Numbered from the stretch's first letter, positions 23,105 through 35,349 are shown. The stretch is DNA of 64,000 nucleotides from Halicephalobus mephisto (GCA_009193035.1 SWDT01000086.1:186001-250000); one strand, 5' to 3'. A program made the numbers and translations. Notes: a model not told the origin generated them from the sequence alone.

Positions 23105-24371
23105 TTAGGTCGTCCAAAAAATAATGTCGCTTTTTTGCATGCGCAGGTATGATTAAGTACAATTCATGGCATATGTGTCAGAATCCCGTGAAACTTTGTA
23201 ATTTTCAACTTCAAGTATCCAGCTGTGTACTACTTCAGCGTCATTGCGACTTCTTTTTCCTCCACTACGTTATGAGCTTCTGAAGTCAACATGGAGAAGC
23301 ATGATTTTCGTGCGATTTTCTTCTATGAGTTCAAAAATGGAACCAGTGCTGCTGAAACAGCACGGAAACTTACCAGGGCTTTCCGGCGACAACGAACTCA
23401 CCAACGGACTGTACAAAGATGGTATAGTCGATTCCGAAGTGGAATCAGAAGCTTCCAAAGTAGGCCAGGGAGCGGCCGACCTTCCTCTGTTGATGACGAT
23501 CTTCTGAAGGTAATGGTGGAAGATGACCCTCGGGTCACTGTTCGAGAATTCGCAGAAGGAATGGATGTAAGCCCCAGTTCCATCAGTAACCATCTCAAGA
23601 TTATCGGGAAGACGAAAAAAATGGATCAATGGATTCCATACGAATTAACTGCAGCTAATCAAAATCGCCGTTTCGACGTTTGCTCAGGGCTTATTTTAAG
23701 GAATAAGAACGACCCTTTTGTGGAGAGAATAATTACTGTAGACGAAAAGTGGATACTCTATGATAACCGGAGAAGGTCAGCTCAATGGCTAAACTTCAAT
23801 GAACCTGCCAAGATGTTCCCCAAGCCCAAAACTCATCAGAAGAAAGTTATGGTAACGGTTTGGTGGAATTGCAGAGGCATGATCCACTACAGCTTCATGA
23901 AAGCCGGTGATGGCATTACTGCAATGATATTGATATCATGTATAAAAAATTAAAGGAATTGTGGCCAGCACTAGTAAATAAACATGATCTTCTTTCGTTA
24001 CAGGACAATGCTCGTCCTCACGTTTCCAAGATTACGACGAAGAAACTGAGTGAGCTGAACATTGAAGCTCTGCCCCATCCTCCTTACTCTCCAGACTTGG
24101 CTCCAACGGATTTCCACTTCTTCAAACATTTGGATAACTTTCTACGTGAGAGAACCTTCAAGAATCTGGACGCTGAAGACGCCCTCAAAGAATTCATCAC
24201 TTCCAGAACCCCAAATTTCTACCGTGATGGAATTCTGAAGCTTCCAGTGCGTTGGCAGAAGTGTATTGATGCTGATGGATTTTACTTTGAGTAAAAAGAA
24301 TTGGTTTTAAGTGCGCAATAAAGATTTAAAGTTTGCTATGAAAAAGCGACATTCTTTTTTGGACGACCTAA
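23105..24371 (+). mobile_element. mariner transposon (about 1.27 kb) with TA target duplication
   Basis: Terminal inverted repeats of 31 bases lie at 23105-23135 and 24341-24371 with a single mismatch (outer sequence TTAGGTCGTCCAAAAAA). TA dinucleotides flank both ends (23103-23104 and 24372-24373). Length and ends are typical of Tc1/mariner elements. The encoded transposase resembles the Hsmar1/cecropia-type mariners. It sits in the 4.6-kb divergent centre of the receptor array. Confidence 0.95.
23291..24294 (+). pseudogene. mariner transposase, frameshifted
   Basis: The N-terminal frame runs 23291-23953 and the C-terminal frame 23938-24294. The reading must shift near 23910, where a short stretch of codons before a DIDIMYKKL segment appears deleted. 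The N-terminal part has the paired helix-turn-helix and the GRPSS hook, then a W-I-P-Y-E-L motif (usual W-V-P-H-E-L) and VDEKWILYDN with the first catalytic Asp. The second part has LQDNARPH and YSPDLAPTD with 34 residues between the last two Asp, the DD34D signature of mariner. All three catalytic residues survive, so the break is probably young. The product as it stands would be inactive; ends may still be mobilised in trans. Confidence 0.93.
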
Positions 24372-24373
24372 TA

Positions 24374-27341
24374 TTAGGATGTTAATCTTTCCTCTTCTCA
24401 GTTTGTTCTGCAGTTCAAGCTTAGTCGATGATATATTAACATTAATAAAAAGGATATATGGGTAACGAAGCAAATTATATTATTACTTTCCTTCTTGATA
24501 ACATTTAGTAATGTCATTTTCAATAATGACTATTACATCATGTTAAACGCAATGCAATTTTGTTATTTATCTAATCCAGTTATAGAAGTGCTTATTATAG
24601 CTACAAGTAAAATCTTTATTTCCTCTCATGTTTTGATGATATTAATCATCAACATCTACATACTCGGAGGACATGGGATATCGGATTAGTCATAATTTTT
24701 AAAGTGACTTTTATAACAATATGTCAATTATGTTATGTCACGAGTCAAAAACAGGATATTAAGAACAAGTTTAATATGATATCATGTCTAAAACTAGTCT
24801 AACGATCTATACAATAAAGCACATATTTTATGGGCAGGAAAGTTCAACTGGCTTCAAAACTAATTGAATGCACGTGCCTTTTGATAAAACAACAAATATT
24901 TTAAGGATGGATATCACACTGAGCAAGAAAGATTTACTTAAAATTCAGAAAGAATCATATTATTACAAATAGTGACGAAAGTAGGATTAAATAGGTGCTA
25001 GTTGTTCAATATTGTGAGAAATATGTTTTTCATCAAAAGAAATTATTCATTCAGTATTCTCAGCATGATACAACGATGAAAGTAATTTATGTTATCTATT
25101 TTTATAGTATTGTTTTCATGAATTACTACCGTAAACATAAAAGTCATAATGTGAAGTAGCCGTATGTAATATGGCTTTATTTATAGATTAATTAGCTTTT
25201 CAACAAATCAAATTCATTGTGAATCTGTTTGGAAATTCTTTTGACAGTGCACGAATTATATTTTGTCAAATAGATCAGTTAATGTGGACTGGTTTAACTT
25301 TATACTTTTATTCTGTCTCAGTTCCTTATGGTTTACAGTATACTTTTCTCAAATACTCCCTCGAAAGAGTATAAAAGCAGCAGATTTACTCAAGATACCC
25401 AAATTATTACTTAGTCTTCGTCTTATATACTAGTTTTCTATTCTGTATGTTATTACATATGATGTTAGTTATTATTCCACCCTAACATGGCCTTTCTCTG
25501 TCTCTGTCGTGAACCCTGACGTGGTCCACGTAGTTCTGTCATAGCATGATAGAGGATTGTACTTTCTCTTTATTTTAATGCAACAAGATTACAGTACAAC
25601 ATATATTCCAAACTAGAGTAATTAAACACACTAACAAGACACAAGAAGACTAAAGCAATAATATTATTTCCCACACGATGGCGGGAAATTAGGTGGTTTC
25701 CTTAAATACTGGGATTCTGAATTTTACTCAAGTTGTTCCCAAGGACAGACGGAATTCTGTAAACTTCGTGGGGAATCTTATGCGGAAGCAGATCCATGTT
25801 CTGCGACAATCTCTAGTCACTAGAGACCCAGCAGTTAATATTCACATGAAAAATTTTTATTTTGAAAATTGCTGGACTGAGGTTAAAAATTACGAAATTG
25901 CAAGTTTTTTGTTTGTATTATCACTGGAAAGTATGTTAAAACTTTTATATTAACATGGAGATATATTTGAAATTTTTTTTCGTCAGTTCATAGCACCGAT
26001 TATTAAATTTGAGTCTATTAAGAATTTTTTAATAGAAAGCTTGGAAAAGCTAAATAGATTTGTTCTAATTTTGCTTTTTACTTGAAATAATGTTAATATT
26101 AAGATTGAATTATGTTAAAGAAAATAATTAAAGTATTTCCAACATATCATTCAAAAAGCATTGAAATGGTTAAGTTTTCCGAGGATTCTAGATAACGAAG
26201 AAAAATATTCATTACATTGGGATTGATAGTAATTTTCAGTTTTTCTGAGGGAATATCATGATCACATAAAATTACGCCATTGTTTGGGAATTTACAACTA
26301 CCCAAACAATTGGAAAGTTTCCCAGATTTCAAATTAAAGAAAAACACAAAACTTCCGACTTTTATAGCTGTCACCAAGTTTGACTTATTTGAAATCTGAA
26401 TGTCAGAATGTCACCGTCAAAATAACTATACCAAAATCATCTGTACTTTCACTTTTTCGACATTTTTGTAAGGGAATATGATGTGTTCTCTTAATTGATT
26501 AGTTCTGCATGAGAGGCAACTCCTCGGTTTATTCCAGTAGTCTAGCAATACAAAACTAATTAACTATAACTTTGGATGATTCAGTTTCGTTGTTTTTCCT
26601 TCTCATTTCTGAGTGACGTCGCTACTGCTGCAAATTGGTGCATGTTGGGTCCCTCCACTTCAGAGACTTTCGTCTTGAGAACCTTCTCGCTTTCCGTGAC
26701 AATTTTTGTTTTGAGAAACATGTTCAGACATTTGATATTTTTTATTATTTTTCAATTAGAGAACAGATAACGAAGAAAAAGAGGAGATGAGAGTATATAA
26801 AGCATTTCCAGGAAAATCCATCTGCCTCAACTTAGATAAAACATGATTTATTTTGCTTTTCATCAGCATTAAAAATAATAAAAATTAAACCTAAATCTCA
26901 AACAGAATTGTACAACTATAAACATTAGCATGTCAATAGTTTGTTCGAAAATTTTCAATTTTAATTTAATTTTATTTTGTTCTTAATTTAGCAATATTAA
27001 GAATTCTTTAATTATTAGGAATAACTTAACGTTTCGTATTTTTTCATTAACTTTCCCACGAGCTAACAGATGTAGAATAACCAACACTAAGAGTTCGTTT
27101 ACCACACCAACATAGTTGAAGTATTTCCCATACTATTGCACTCAGCATTAAAAGATCTTGTATAAATACTCAAGTTACAACCAATCACGGAAGTGTACAT
27201 GTTTTAAAGCATGTTATAATTTAAACTCCGTTAGCTGTTATACATTGAAAATCACTGTTTAATACAAAATTAGTTTTCTCTGTTTTATCATGTCCGCAAT
27301 TATTTTTACCATAGCTTGAATTCACTAACTTCGAATTAATT
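24374..27341. other. 3-kb gene-free right half of the divergent centre
   Basis: No receptor exon or other gene is recognised. A TATA-like TATAAAA lies at 25370-25376, followed by a GC-richer unassigned stretch at 25490-25830. The 86-codon frame 25693-25953 uses a GTG start and matches nothing I know. This region should contain the divergent promoters of CR8 and CR9. Confidence 0.4.
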
Positions 27342-28443
27342 ATGTTGGTGACGACAGTCAGATACATTGGAACATCAATACTGTCTTTTCTAGTGGCTTT
27401 TTCGATTATATCGAATTTCCTGGTTTTAATAGCCTTAATCAAGGTAAGACGTTATAGATGTTTTTTATTAACTCATAATTTGCAGGGAAGATCACAATTG
27501 AAAAAGTTCCCGTTTTTTGTCATCACCTGGCAGTTATTGATATGCGACTTCATGGCTTTAATCTCCCACATCCTCGTCACGATTCCCTCGCTCTTTGCGG
27601 GTAAACCTGCAAGTTCTTCTAAATTTAAAAATGTCAGTGACTTTTCAATTTCAGGTGTATTCGGAGGCTCTGACAATCGTCTTTTCTAATTTCGATCGGG
27701 TTTCTTATATAGCTTTGAATATTTTTACTACCTTACTCACACTCAATAGAGTTCTCATCTTCTTCATCCCCGTTCTCAATGATGCTATCTTCAAGACATC
27801 TAGACTTTGGATACTCATCGGGGTCATCTGGGCCATCTTCTTCATCTACGGTGTGCTTTGTTCTACAATCGGTTGTTACAACACTTTCGATGCTGTTGAA
27901 GGTAGTTTTTCTCTAACTATTTCGATTAAAGTTTGTTTTAGAATTTGTCTATCTTTTCAAATGCCACTCTGGAGTCCCTATCCTTCTTCGTAGATTCGAC
28001 CAAGTTGGTGTTTCTTGTGTCTGTTTAATAAATCCAGTTTTCAGGCTTTGCAATGGTATAATACCTATATTCCTTATGCTTTGCTAGTAGCTTACTTTGC
28101 AATCTTTCTGGAAGTTAAATTCAAGTTCTACGGTAGACTAAAGTACGGCTACTCCTCTACTACAAGTTCAACAAATAAGACAGAAAACCAACTGCTTGTC
28201 CAAAGTCTTCTCTTGTGTGGAATATTAGTGTTGGAAAACGAAATCGTTACTTATTTTCCTCAAATCAACTTTCCCAACTTTTTACAGCCATGGACAAACA
28301 TGATAACTTTGTGGATGATGGTTATCCTCACTTGTACCCACTCTGTTATCATCTTCACTTTCAACCAACGAGTCAGAGAATTACTGAAGAATATTGTTCA
28401 AAACAAGAAGAGCTCAAAAATCTTTTTACTTAACAAGAGTTGA
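27342..28443 (+). CDS. CR9: serpentine 7TM chemoreceptor with GC-AG intron, 310 aa
   Basis: Exons: 27342-27443, 27486-27608, 27655-27901, 27942-28003, 28045-28443. Joined, they give 310 codons plus stop. TM1 is about residues 8-32, TM2 about 44-66 (WQLLICDFMALISHILV), TM3 ends with L-N-R at 105-107, TM4 about 126-144 (LWILIGVIWAIFFIYG), Cys149 lies in loop 2, TM5 about 185-205, and TM7 is TLWMMVILTCTHSVIIF. Intron 2 has a GC donor (GCAAGT); the nearby GT would break frame. First plus-strand copy; closest to CR7 and CR10. Class (srxa-like) is tentative. Confidence 0.88.
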
Positions 28444-30335
28444 CTTTCATAATATTCTTAAAACGAGGAATATGATTATATGAAATATTTTTACTCGTAT
28501 AAAAAATAACCAATATAATTAATTACTTTTACAATGTTATTATTTTCGGCTTTTACACTATGTTGCACATTCATCTTGTGTTGATTGTGGAAATAGTAAT
28601 TATATTCCATAATTACATGATTATCCGATATGTGTAAAATGCCATAAAAATCCAGAAAAGATAATTGAAAAGTTGGTGGAACTAAATTGTTTAATACTTT
28701 TGTGTGTTATAAATATTTCTACCGATGAAGATAGACAATGTGGTTCAAGTGTTTATCGAATTCATGAACAAATTACAAATTGTGATTTAAAACATAGCAA
28801 TTAACACTATTATTGTAATGGCGAATTTGGTATTACTAAACAGAGTTACTGTTAAAGCTCGTTTACTCTTGTTTACCTCAAATTTGAGTAATTAAACTTT
28901 TTTAACCAGTATACACGATACAACTATATCAATGACGAAAGCAATACATCATTCCATAAGAATTACAAAAGTAAGAAGCGAAATCATGAGTTAAGAAGCA
29001 TTGAGGGAGTTTGCCCCTTTTTGTTCTGACGGTTAATTTTTGCTTTCTGTTGTTGCCAGAGTGGTCTTTAATCATGTCAACAGTCACGGTCACCGGATGT
29101 TGTGAATGTAGTGGTTGTATTCATTAGAGAAAGACCAAGTAACTTGTAACAATGAAAATTGTAAGCCATAAATAAATGCGACAACAATAATTAAAGTACT
29201 GATGAACTTTTATATCAGCATCGAATAAATCTCTTGAGAAATTAACACATGGTTTATATAGTTATAGAGGGAGGAAGCTATTATGAATATTGAAACTACT
29301 GTAGTTGTTACTTTATCTCTGACTTCCGCTGTTATTCTGATTAAGAAGCTTCATTTATGAGTGAGAAACATGTTTCATACTGTTGGATAGTGCACCTATC
29401 CATTTGAGTGCAAGCCCGCGCACCGTTGGTGTCGAAGGGAAATATCCTGAGGACTCACATGAGACTTACGATTGTGTGCTGATGGGAAATCAAGTTGATT
29501 GTGCAATATTTATCAGATGTGTTTTGTATTTCGTGCCTCCGGCTCAATAAACCTAATTTGTATCTATTTCTCATCTCTACGTGGACCAGAAGCCCTTAAC
29601 CACGATGTCACTATTATGAATTGTTTCCCAACCTTTTCGAATGTGATAATGGTGGTCTTTACAAGATGTCGGTGATGTAATGACACTTTGGAGCTTTCTA
29701 ATTAGGCGGAAAATTGTCAGTTCCTATTGTTAGCGAATTCAAGGATGTTCATCTTAACATAAGCATTAAACAAAGAAAAAGCCCTTTGTTTGACCGGAAC
29801 CAAACTCGGACCAGTTTAGAGATGGGTTTTCTTAAAGACTGATTCTGTGACACTTTGATCTCGTCTTCAAAGGTCGACTGACTGGGCGGAACTTTGGGCT
29901 TCCTTTCTAGGTCGTTAGTGATTTAATTTCATCTCTTATACTCACAAGAGCAATTGAAATACAAAAGCAATTTTTAATTTACTAATGTTAGAAATTCTTT
30001 CGTCATTGACTAGATGTCTTTTTAATAATTTCAATTAAATTTCATAACAATTTACTGAGTTTGATTACTTTTCACGCATGTGAATTCTATGTTGAAACAG
30101 AGCATTTCCATGATTTTCATATACTCTCGTACTTAACGTTAAAAGTTCTATTTACAATTGCAGAAAGTACAATCAAAAGTAGGAAATTTGACCTTTTAAA
30201 GTGTTCAACAATAGTAACGCTATTGCATGTTATGAGTATAAAATCATTGTTGCCTTAATTTTTAATTTCCTTCTTTGTGGCGTGAAAATTATCCTAATCT
30301 CAAATTAAACTGGATTTATTTATTCCAAACTAATA
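28444..30335. other. intergenic between CR9 and CR10
   Basis: 28560-29200 holds a decayed Cys-containing frame with a CVDCG-like and a CVKC pair, a shared in-frame TAA, and an AATAAA end near 29170; related pieces follow CR2, CR3, CR10 and CR11. 29400-29600 is GC-richer, with a CAATAAACC signal, and looks vaguely LTR-like, but no ends are proven. 29704-29925 is copy 2 of the dispersed block at 20318-20548. 29950-30240 resembles 32180-32580, the upstream region of CR11. Confidence 0.5.
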
Positions 30336-31651
30336 ATGCTGGCGACGACAATCAGATTTACTGGAGTGTCTATATTATCTTTCTTGGTGGCTTTTTCGAT
30401 TATATCAAATTTCATGATTTTGATAGCTTTGATCAACGTAAGTGGTCTTTAATATCTTATTGTTATGGAAATGGAAGTTGTTACCAAATTTCTTACAAAT
30501 AAATTTTGAATATTTCTTGGAACTTTTTGAAATTCGGAGTTCCAGGTCTTAGGTTTAATAGTTTTCTAAAGTTCTAGGAGTTTTCACCTGGATTCTGAAA
30601 GTTTCTATAAGATTCTAGAAACTTTCATAGAATCCTAATATTGTTTATGAAATCGGAGTTTTCAGGGAAGATTTCAATTGAAGCATTTCTCATTCTTCAT
30701 CATTACGTGGCAGCTGTTGATATGCGATTTCGTGGCTCTGGTGTCTCCTGTCCTCGTCGCCATCCCCTCACTCTTTGCTAATGGACCTGCAAGTCTTTTT
30801 AAACTAACAAAATTAATTTCCCGTTTTAGGTATACTCAGAGACTTTGGTAATCGTCTTCTCCAATTTTGACCGAGTTGGTTATAGAGCTTTGAACATTTT
30901 CACTACTTTACTCGCTCTCAACCGAGCTCTCATCCTCTTCATCCCCGTCCTCAATGATGCTATCTTCAAGACATCTAGACTTTGGATACTCATCGGGGTC
31001 ATCTGGGCCATTTTCTTCATCTACGATGTGCTTTGTTCCACAATTGGTTGTTATACTACTTTCGATGCTGTTGAAGGTAGTTTTCCTCTAACCTTTTTTA
31101 ATTAAAATATCTTTAGATTTTGTGTTCCGTTATAAATGCCACTCTGGCGTCCCTGTCTTCTTTATTGAACTGGAAAAAGTTTGTTTTTATTTATCTGCTT
31201 GAAGAATTCTAATTTTCAGTTTTTTACAAGGTTCAACAGCTATGTTCCATTTGTCTTGTTAGCGACTTATTTTGTAATTTTCCTTGAGGCCAAATTCAAA
31301 ATTTTGGGGAGATTAAGATATGGATATTCTTCCACTAAAAATTCAAAGACAAAAATGGAATCTCGGATTCTCATTCAAAGCTTTTTGATCTCTGGGGTAC
31401 TGTTGATAGAATATGTTGTTTTTACTTATTTTCCTAAAATAGATTTTCCTGAATTCTTGAAACCATGGACAAACATGATAACTTTGTGGATGATGGTAAT
31501 CTTCACCTTTACCCACTCCGGCATCATCTTCATCTTTAATAGAAACATTAGAGAATTACTGAAGAACATCATGCAAAAAAAGAACAACTCACAAATTTCC
31601 TTCGTATCTCAGAAACCTATTGTGGCAATTTTCAGAAGCAGAAAAAAATGA
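30336..31651 (+). CDS. CR10: serpentine 7TM chemoreceptor with GC-AG intron, 321 aa
   Basis: Exons: 30336-30437, 30666-30788, 30830-31076, 31117-31178, 31220-31651. Intron 1 is longer than in its relatives (228 nt). Intron 2 uses a GC donor (GCAAGT after GGACCT). TM2 has WQLLICDFVALVSPVLVAIP, TM3 ends ALNRALILFIPVLND, TM4 is LWILIGVIWAIFFIYDVLC (D in place of the usual G), TM7 is TLWMMVIFTFTHSGIIFIF, and the tail ends RSRKK. Its exon 3 is very close to CR9 and CR7. The 3' flank, by contrast, is nearly identical to that of CR2. Confidence 0.87.
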
Positions 31652-31679
31652 ACAGTTACAGTATTCTTGCCTACATAGA

Positions 31680-32029
31680 TGATGTGCACAAACGAGTGAA
31701 AGAAATAGTGTTCGAGCGAATGAAGCTGAATTGTACAGTATTTTTGTATATTATGCATACTCCTATTGATGAACGTGGACAATGTACTTCCAATGTTTAT
31801 CAAATTAACAAACAAATTGCAATCTAGATCATAACAATTAACATTATTATTCCAATGATGAATTTGATCTCACTACTACCGAATGTTGTGCATATAATAG
31901 TTGCGTTGAATATTAATGACTTTTAACAATAAAAATTGTAAACCATAAATAAATAACAGTAATGATTAAAACAGTGGAGAAATTCCGAATTAATTCCGAA
32001 GAGATCCCTTGAGAAACAGATGTAATAGG
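31680..32029 (+). repeat. 3'-flank block nearly identical to 1310-1664 (minus)
   Basis: See the twin at 1310-1664. The match begins about 30 bases after the CR10 stop codon, and the similarity ends sharply near 32029. It holds AATAAA-type signals, so part of it may serve as the CR10 3' untranslated region. Such identity far exceeds that of the two receptor genes it accompanies. Confidence 0.75.
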
Positions 32030-32676
32030 TGCATGTTATAATGAAAGTAGTGTTTTCGATGAAGAAATAATTGTACTCATTACCTCATCAACAGTTTCTT
32101 CTATTTTTTTGGGTTAATAAGTTTGATATTGATTAGTAAAAAATATTTCTTAACAATTGTTTTTCAACTTTTCCTAGTAATTGAAATACAAAAGCAACTT
32201 TTAATTAATTAATGTTAGAAGTTCTTTGGTCGTTGACTTTAGATTTGTTTTTAATAATTTTTGTTAAATTTTATAACAACTTACTGATTTCCGCTCCACA
32301 TGATAATTCTGTTGTGAGCAGCAAGAATAAACTCAAATGATAGAAGTTTGTTCTGGTTGTTAGAGATAACTATTCTTTGAATTACTGCTGGATAAAACGT
32401 ATTACTGATTTTAATTACTTTTCACATATATGAATCGTATGTTGAAATAAAACATTTCCATACTTTTTATATACTATCGTACTTAACGTTAGAAGTTCTA
32501 TTTACAATTACAGAAAGTACAATCAAAAGTAGGAAGTTTAGTTCTCTTAAACAATGGTGGTAACGGTATCGCATGTCGTGAACTTAAGATAATTATTGTT
32601 TAAAAGCTCAACCCCCTTTATTTGCGGATAATTTGTTCATAATTATTTTAATAGCTTCAACTATCAGAAACCAACG
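32030..32676. other. upstream region of CR11
   Basis: No gene is seen. 32180-32580 resembles 29950-30240 and 35500-35760, and 32555-32676 is nearly identical to 35735-35860, so it is the promoter side of the CR11/CR12 duplication. The start codons of CR11 and CR12 follow a CTATCAG that could serve as a spliced-leader acceptor. Confidence 0.5.
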
Positions 32677-33948
32677 ATGATTACGATAGTCAGAATCGTT
32701 GGAACAACTGTGTTATCCCTTCTGGTGATTTTCTCTATCTTTTCGAATCTTCTTGTTTCGATAGTTTTGATCAAGGTAAGGATTGCCAGTTTTTCGATTC
32801 AAAGTTAAACTTTCAGGGAAGACTACAGCTGAAGAATTTCTCGTTTTTCGCTATTGCCTGGCAGTTACTGCTATGTGACTTCATATCCTTGCCATCTTTG
32901 ATTCTCGTCGCCATTCCTTCTCTCATTGCTGATGGACCTGTAAATCTTTCATATGCATTGAGGTGTATAAAATGGTCAACATCGAAAGCAAAATAAACAC
33001 TGAAATTTCATCGCAACACCTAGGCAAATTAGTTAATCTAATTGCAATGGAAAAATTTACTTTGGTTTTGACTTTGTTGCCGACCATTTTATAAACTTTG
33101 GTAATGATTGAAACAATTAATATTGAATTTCAGATATACGAAGAAAGATTGACAATTGTCTTCTCTACTTTTAACCGGGTGTCGTATAGAGCTCTGAACA
33201 TCTTCACAACTTTACTCGCTCTCAACAGAGCCTTTAGTATCTTCTTTCCTTTCATCAACAAATCCATCTTCAGCTCATCCGGACTTTTGAAGATCATCTG
33301 TATCATCTGGATTGTGTTCTTTGTTTACGCTGTGCTTTGTGCGACAATTGGTTGTTACAATAGTTTCGATGCTGTTGAAAGTAATTTTACAATTACTTTT
33401 AATTATTAAAATTTATTTTAGAATTTATCTTTTATCGTGATTGCTTCTCCGATTCTCCTGTCTTCCTAATCGAATTGGAAGAGGTTTGTACTTTTTATAT
33501 GCTTAATAAGTCGGATTTCTAGGCGATTGTAGCGTACAACCGTTTTATTCCTTATGCCCTATTATTGGTTTACTTATCTGTTTTCCTTGAAGTAAAATTC
33601 AAAATCTGTAAAAGACTAAAATACGGATATTCTTCTTCTTCAACAACGAAAACAGAATATCTGATCCTCATCCAAAGTGTTCTACTTTGCGGGATATTGC
33701 TCTTCCAAAACTGGACTTTTTCCATTATTCCTTATTTAAATTTTTCCGAATCTCTGAAACTATGGACAAACATGATATCTTTATGGATGATGGTCATCCT
33801 CAACTGTACCCACTCTGTTATCCTACTCATTTTCAACAAGAACATCAGAGAACTACTGAAGAACATTGTTCGACAAAAGAACACCTCACAAGTCTCCTTC
33901 ATATCCCAGAAACCCGCTATAACAGTTAATGTGAAAACAACAAAGTAA
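32677..33948 (+). CDS. CR11: serpentine 7TM chemoreceptor, 318 aa
   Basis: Exons: 32677-32775, 32817-32939, 33134-33380, 33422-33483, 33523-33948. Exon 1 is M-I-T-I-V-R. TM2 reads WQLLLCDFISLPSLILVAIP, TM3 ends ALNRAFSIFFPFINK, TM4 is IICIIWIVFFVYAVLC, loop 2 is GCYNSFDAVE, and TM7 is SLWMMVILNCTHSVILLIF. It is a recent sister of CR12; the last 190 bases of coding sequence and the 3' flank are almost identical. Intron 2 is enlarged by a small inverted-repeat insertion absent from CR12. The role is inferred from family: chemosensory membrane receptor. Confidence 0.88.
32966..33093. mobile_element. MITE-like insertion in CR11 intron 2
   Basis: Perfect 12-base inverted repeats (TATAAAATGGTC) bound the segment at 32966-32977 and 33082-33093. 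CR12 has a 42-nt intron 2 with the same flanking words (GTAAATCTTTCAT and AATTAATATTGAATTTCAG) and no insert, so the paralogue shows the empty site. No coding capacity. Confidence 0.7.
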
Positions 33949-34703
33949 ATATGATACATGTATTCTTGCCAACATAGGAAAATAGCAAATACAACAACTA
34001 CCTATCTTTCACAGAGCTTTCGTTTAAACTTGTATATTATAATTCAACATATTCACGTTGTATTGGTCATGGGTATAGTCATTTTGGTCTAAACTGATGG
34101 GGATTATCCAATATCCTGGAATCACTAGAACAATCTGGGGTAAATGCCAATTGAGCTGGTAAAACGCTATTATTTAATATACTTGTATACTGTAAGTACT
34201 CCTACTGGTTACCGTGGATAGCATGATTCAGATGTTTCTTCGAATTAAAGAAAGAATTGAAATATATGATGATGTAGTGAATGACGATGATGTCATCCTG
34301 AAAGTAGAAACGTTTCTATTTCCGGCTCTGATTAATTGTGGTTAAAAATCAAAGGCGGAAACACTTTCGAGATCCTTTTTGTAACCATATATATTTAGGA
34401 AAATTGGATAAATTATGTTTAATTACCTATTGAAAGGGCTTTACTGTACTGCGACGGCTGGCTATGTGTAGAATCCGAATCCCACATGATGCAAGTAAAT
34501 AATACAATTCTAGTAATAAATTTTGTAGTACCGTATCACATGTTGTGTATGTGGTAGTTGTATTCTTTATAGAAAGGTCAAAAACCTTTTCATAATGAAA
34601 ATTGTAAACAATAAATAAATACGAAAACAAAGATTAAAATGCTGATGAAATTTAAATCAACATTGAAAAATTCTTACAAAATTGGAAGACTATTCATATA
34701 TTT

Positions 34704-34856
34704 AAAAACTGTAACTTTTAGTCCAGTAACAAATCCAATTAGTAACTATTACATTGAAATTTTTGTCGCAAATGTTAAATCTTCATCAAAATCACAATTA
34801 TTGTGTTACGGTATCAAATTTGACAATCGTTACTGAACCAAAAGTTACGCTTTTTG
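34704..34856. mobile_element. MITE copy related to 19935-20094
   Basis: The order of internal words matches 19935-20094 (AACTTTTAGTCCAG, then GACAATC/TT-CTTACG-type words, then AAAGTTACGCTTTTT). The left end is mutated relative to the right, so this copy is older. No open frame. Confidence 0.6.
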
Positions 34857-35155
34857 TTTTGTTACAATGAAAGTAACATGTTTTGATTCTTAAAAATACC
34901 TTAATTCTTCTTTTGTCCGTGATCTTGTTGGAACAGAAACTATAATAAAAAGAGAAGATCGGAAAAGATAGCCTGAATATCAAGGATCATAGAATACTGT
35001 AGAAAATGAGTGAAATTCTCAACTATGTTATGTTGGAGCTTATGCAGATGTTGGGACAGAAAAGTAGACCGGAAAGAGAAGATCGGAAGAGATAGCCTGA
35101 ATATTAGGGACCATAGAATACTGTAGAGCAAGAATGAGACTTGCGGTTGTCTGTT

Positions 35156-35349
35156 CACAGGTAATTTGCAATCACCGCTAACTGAATTCAATCAACCCAT
35201 AAGAGCCTTTGAATGCTATCCTCAATAGATTGGATTACAAGTGAGTGTAATCGATGGCAGTGATTGCAATCAAGCAAAGGTTGATTATAAGTGAATATAA
35301 TCTGTGTATTTGAGTGCATTTAGTTGGTAGTGATTGCAAATTACCTGTG
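35156..35349. mobile_element. TIR element, 194 bp
   Basis: The ends are inverted repeats beginning CACAGGTAATTTGCAATCAC on both sides, with further imperfect pairing inward. The interior has two more GATTGCAA-type words in opposite orientations. No coding capacity. It lies between CR11 and CR12, next to the 34951-35125 direct repeats. Confidence 0.65.

Noticed and set aside
23270..23629. 119-codon minus frame opposite the mariner transposase
   Set aside because: Antisense shadow of the transposase N-terminal half.
29390..29620. GC-richer stretch beginning TGTTGGATAG with a CAATAAACC signal, possible solo LTR
   Set aside because: No matching 3' terminus, no target duplication and no second copy in the window; unproven.
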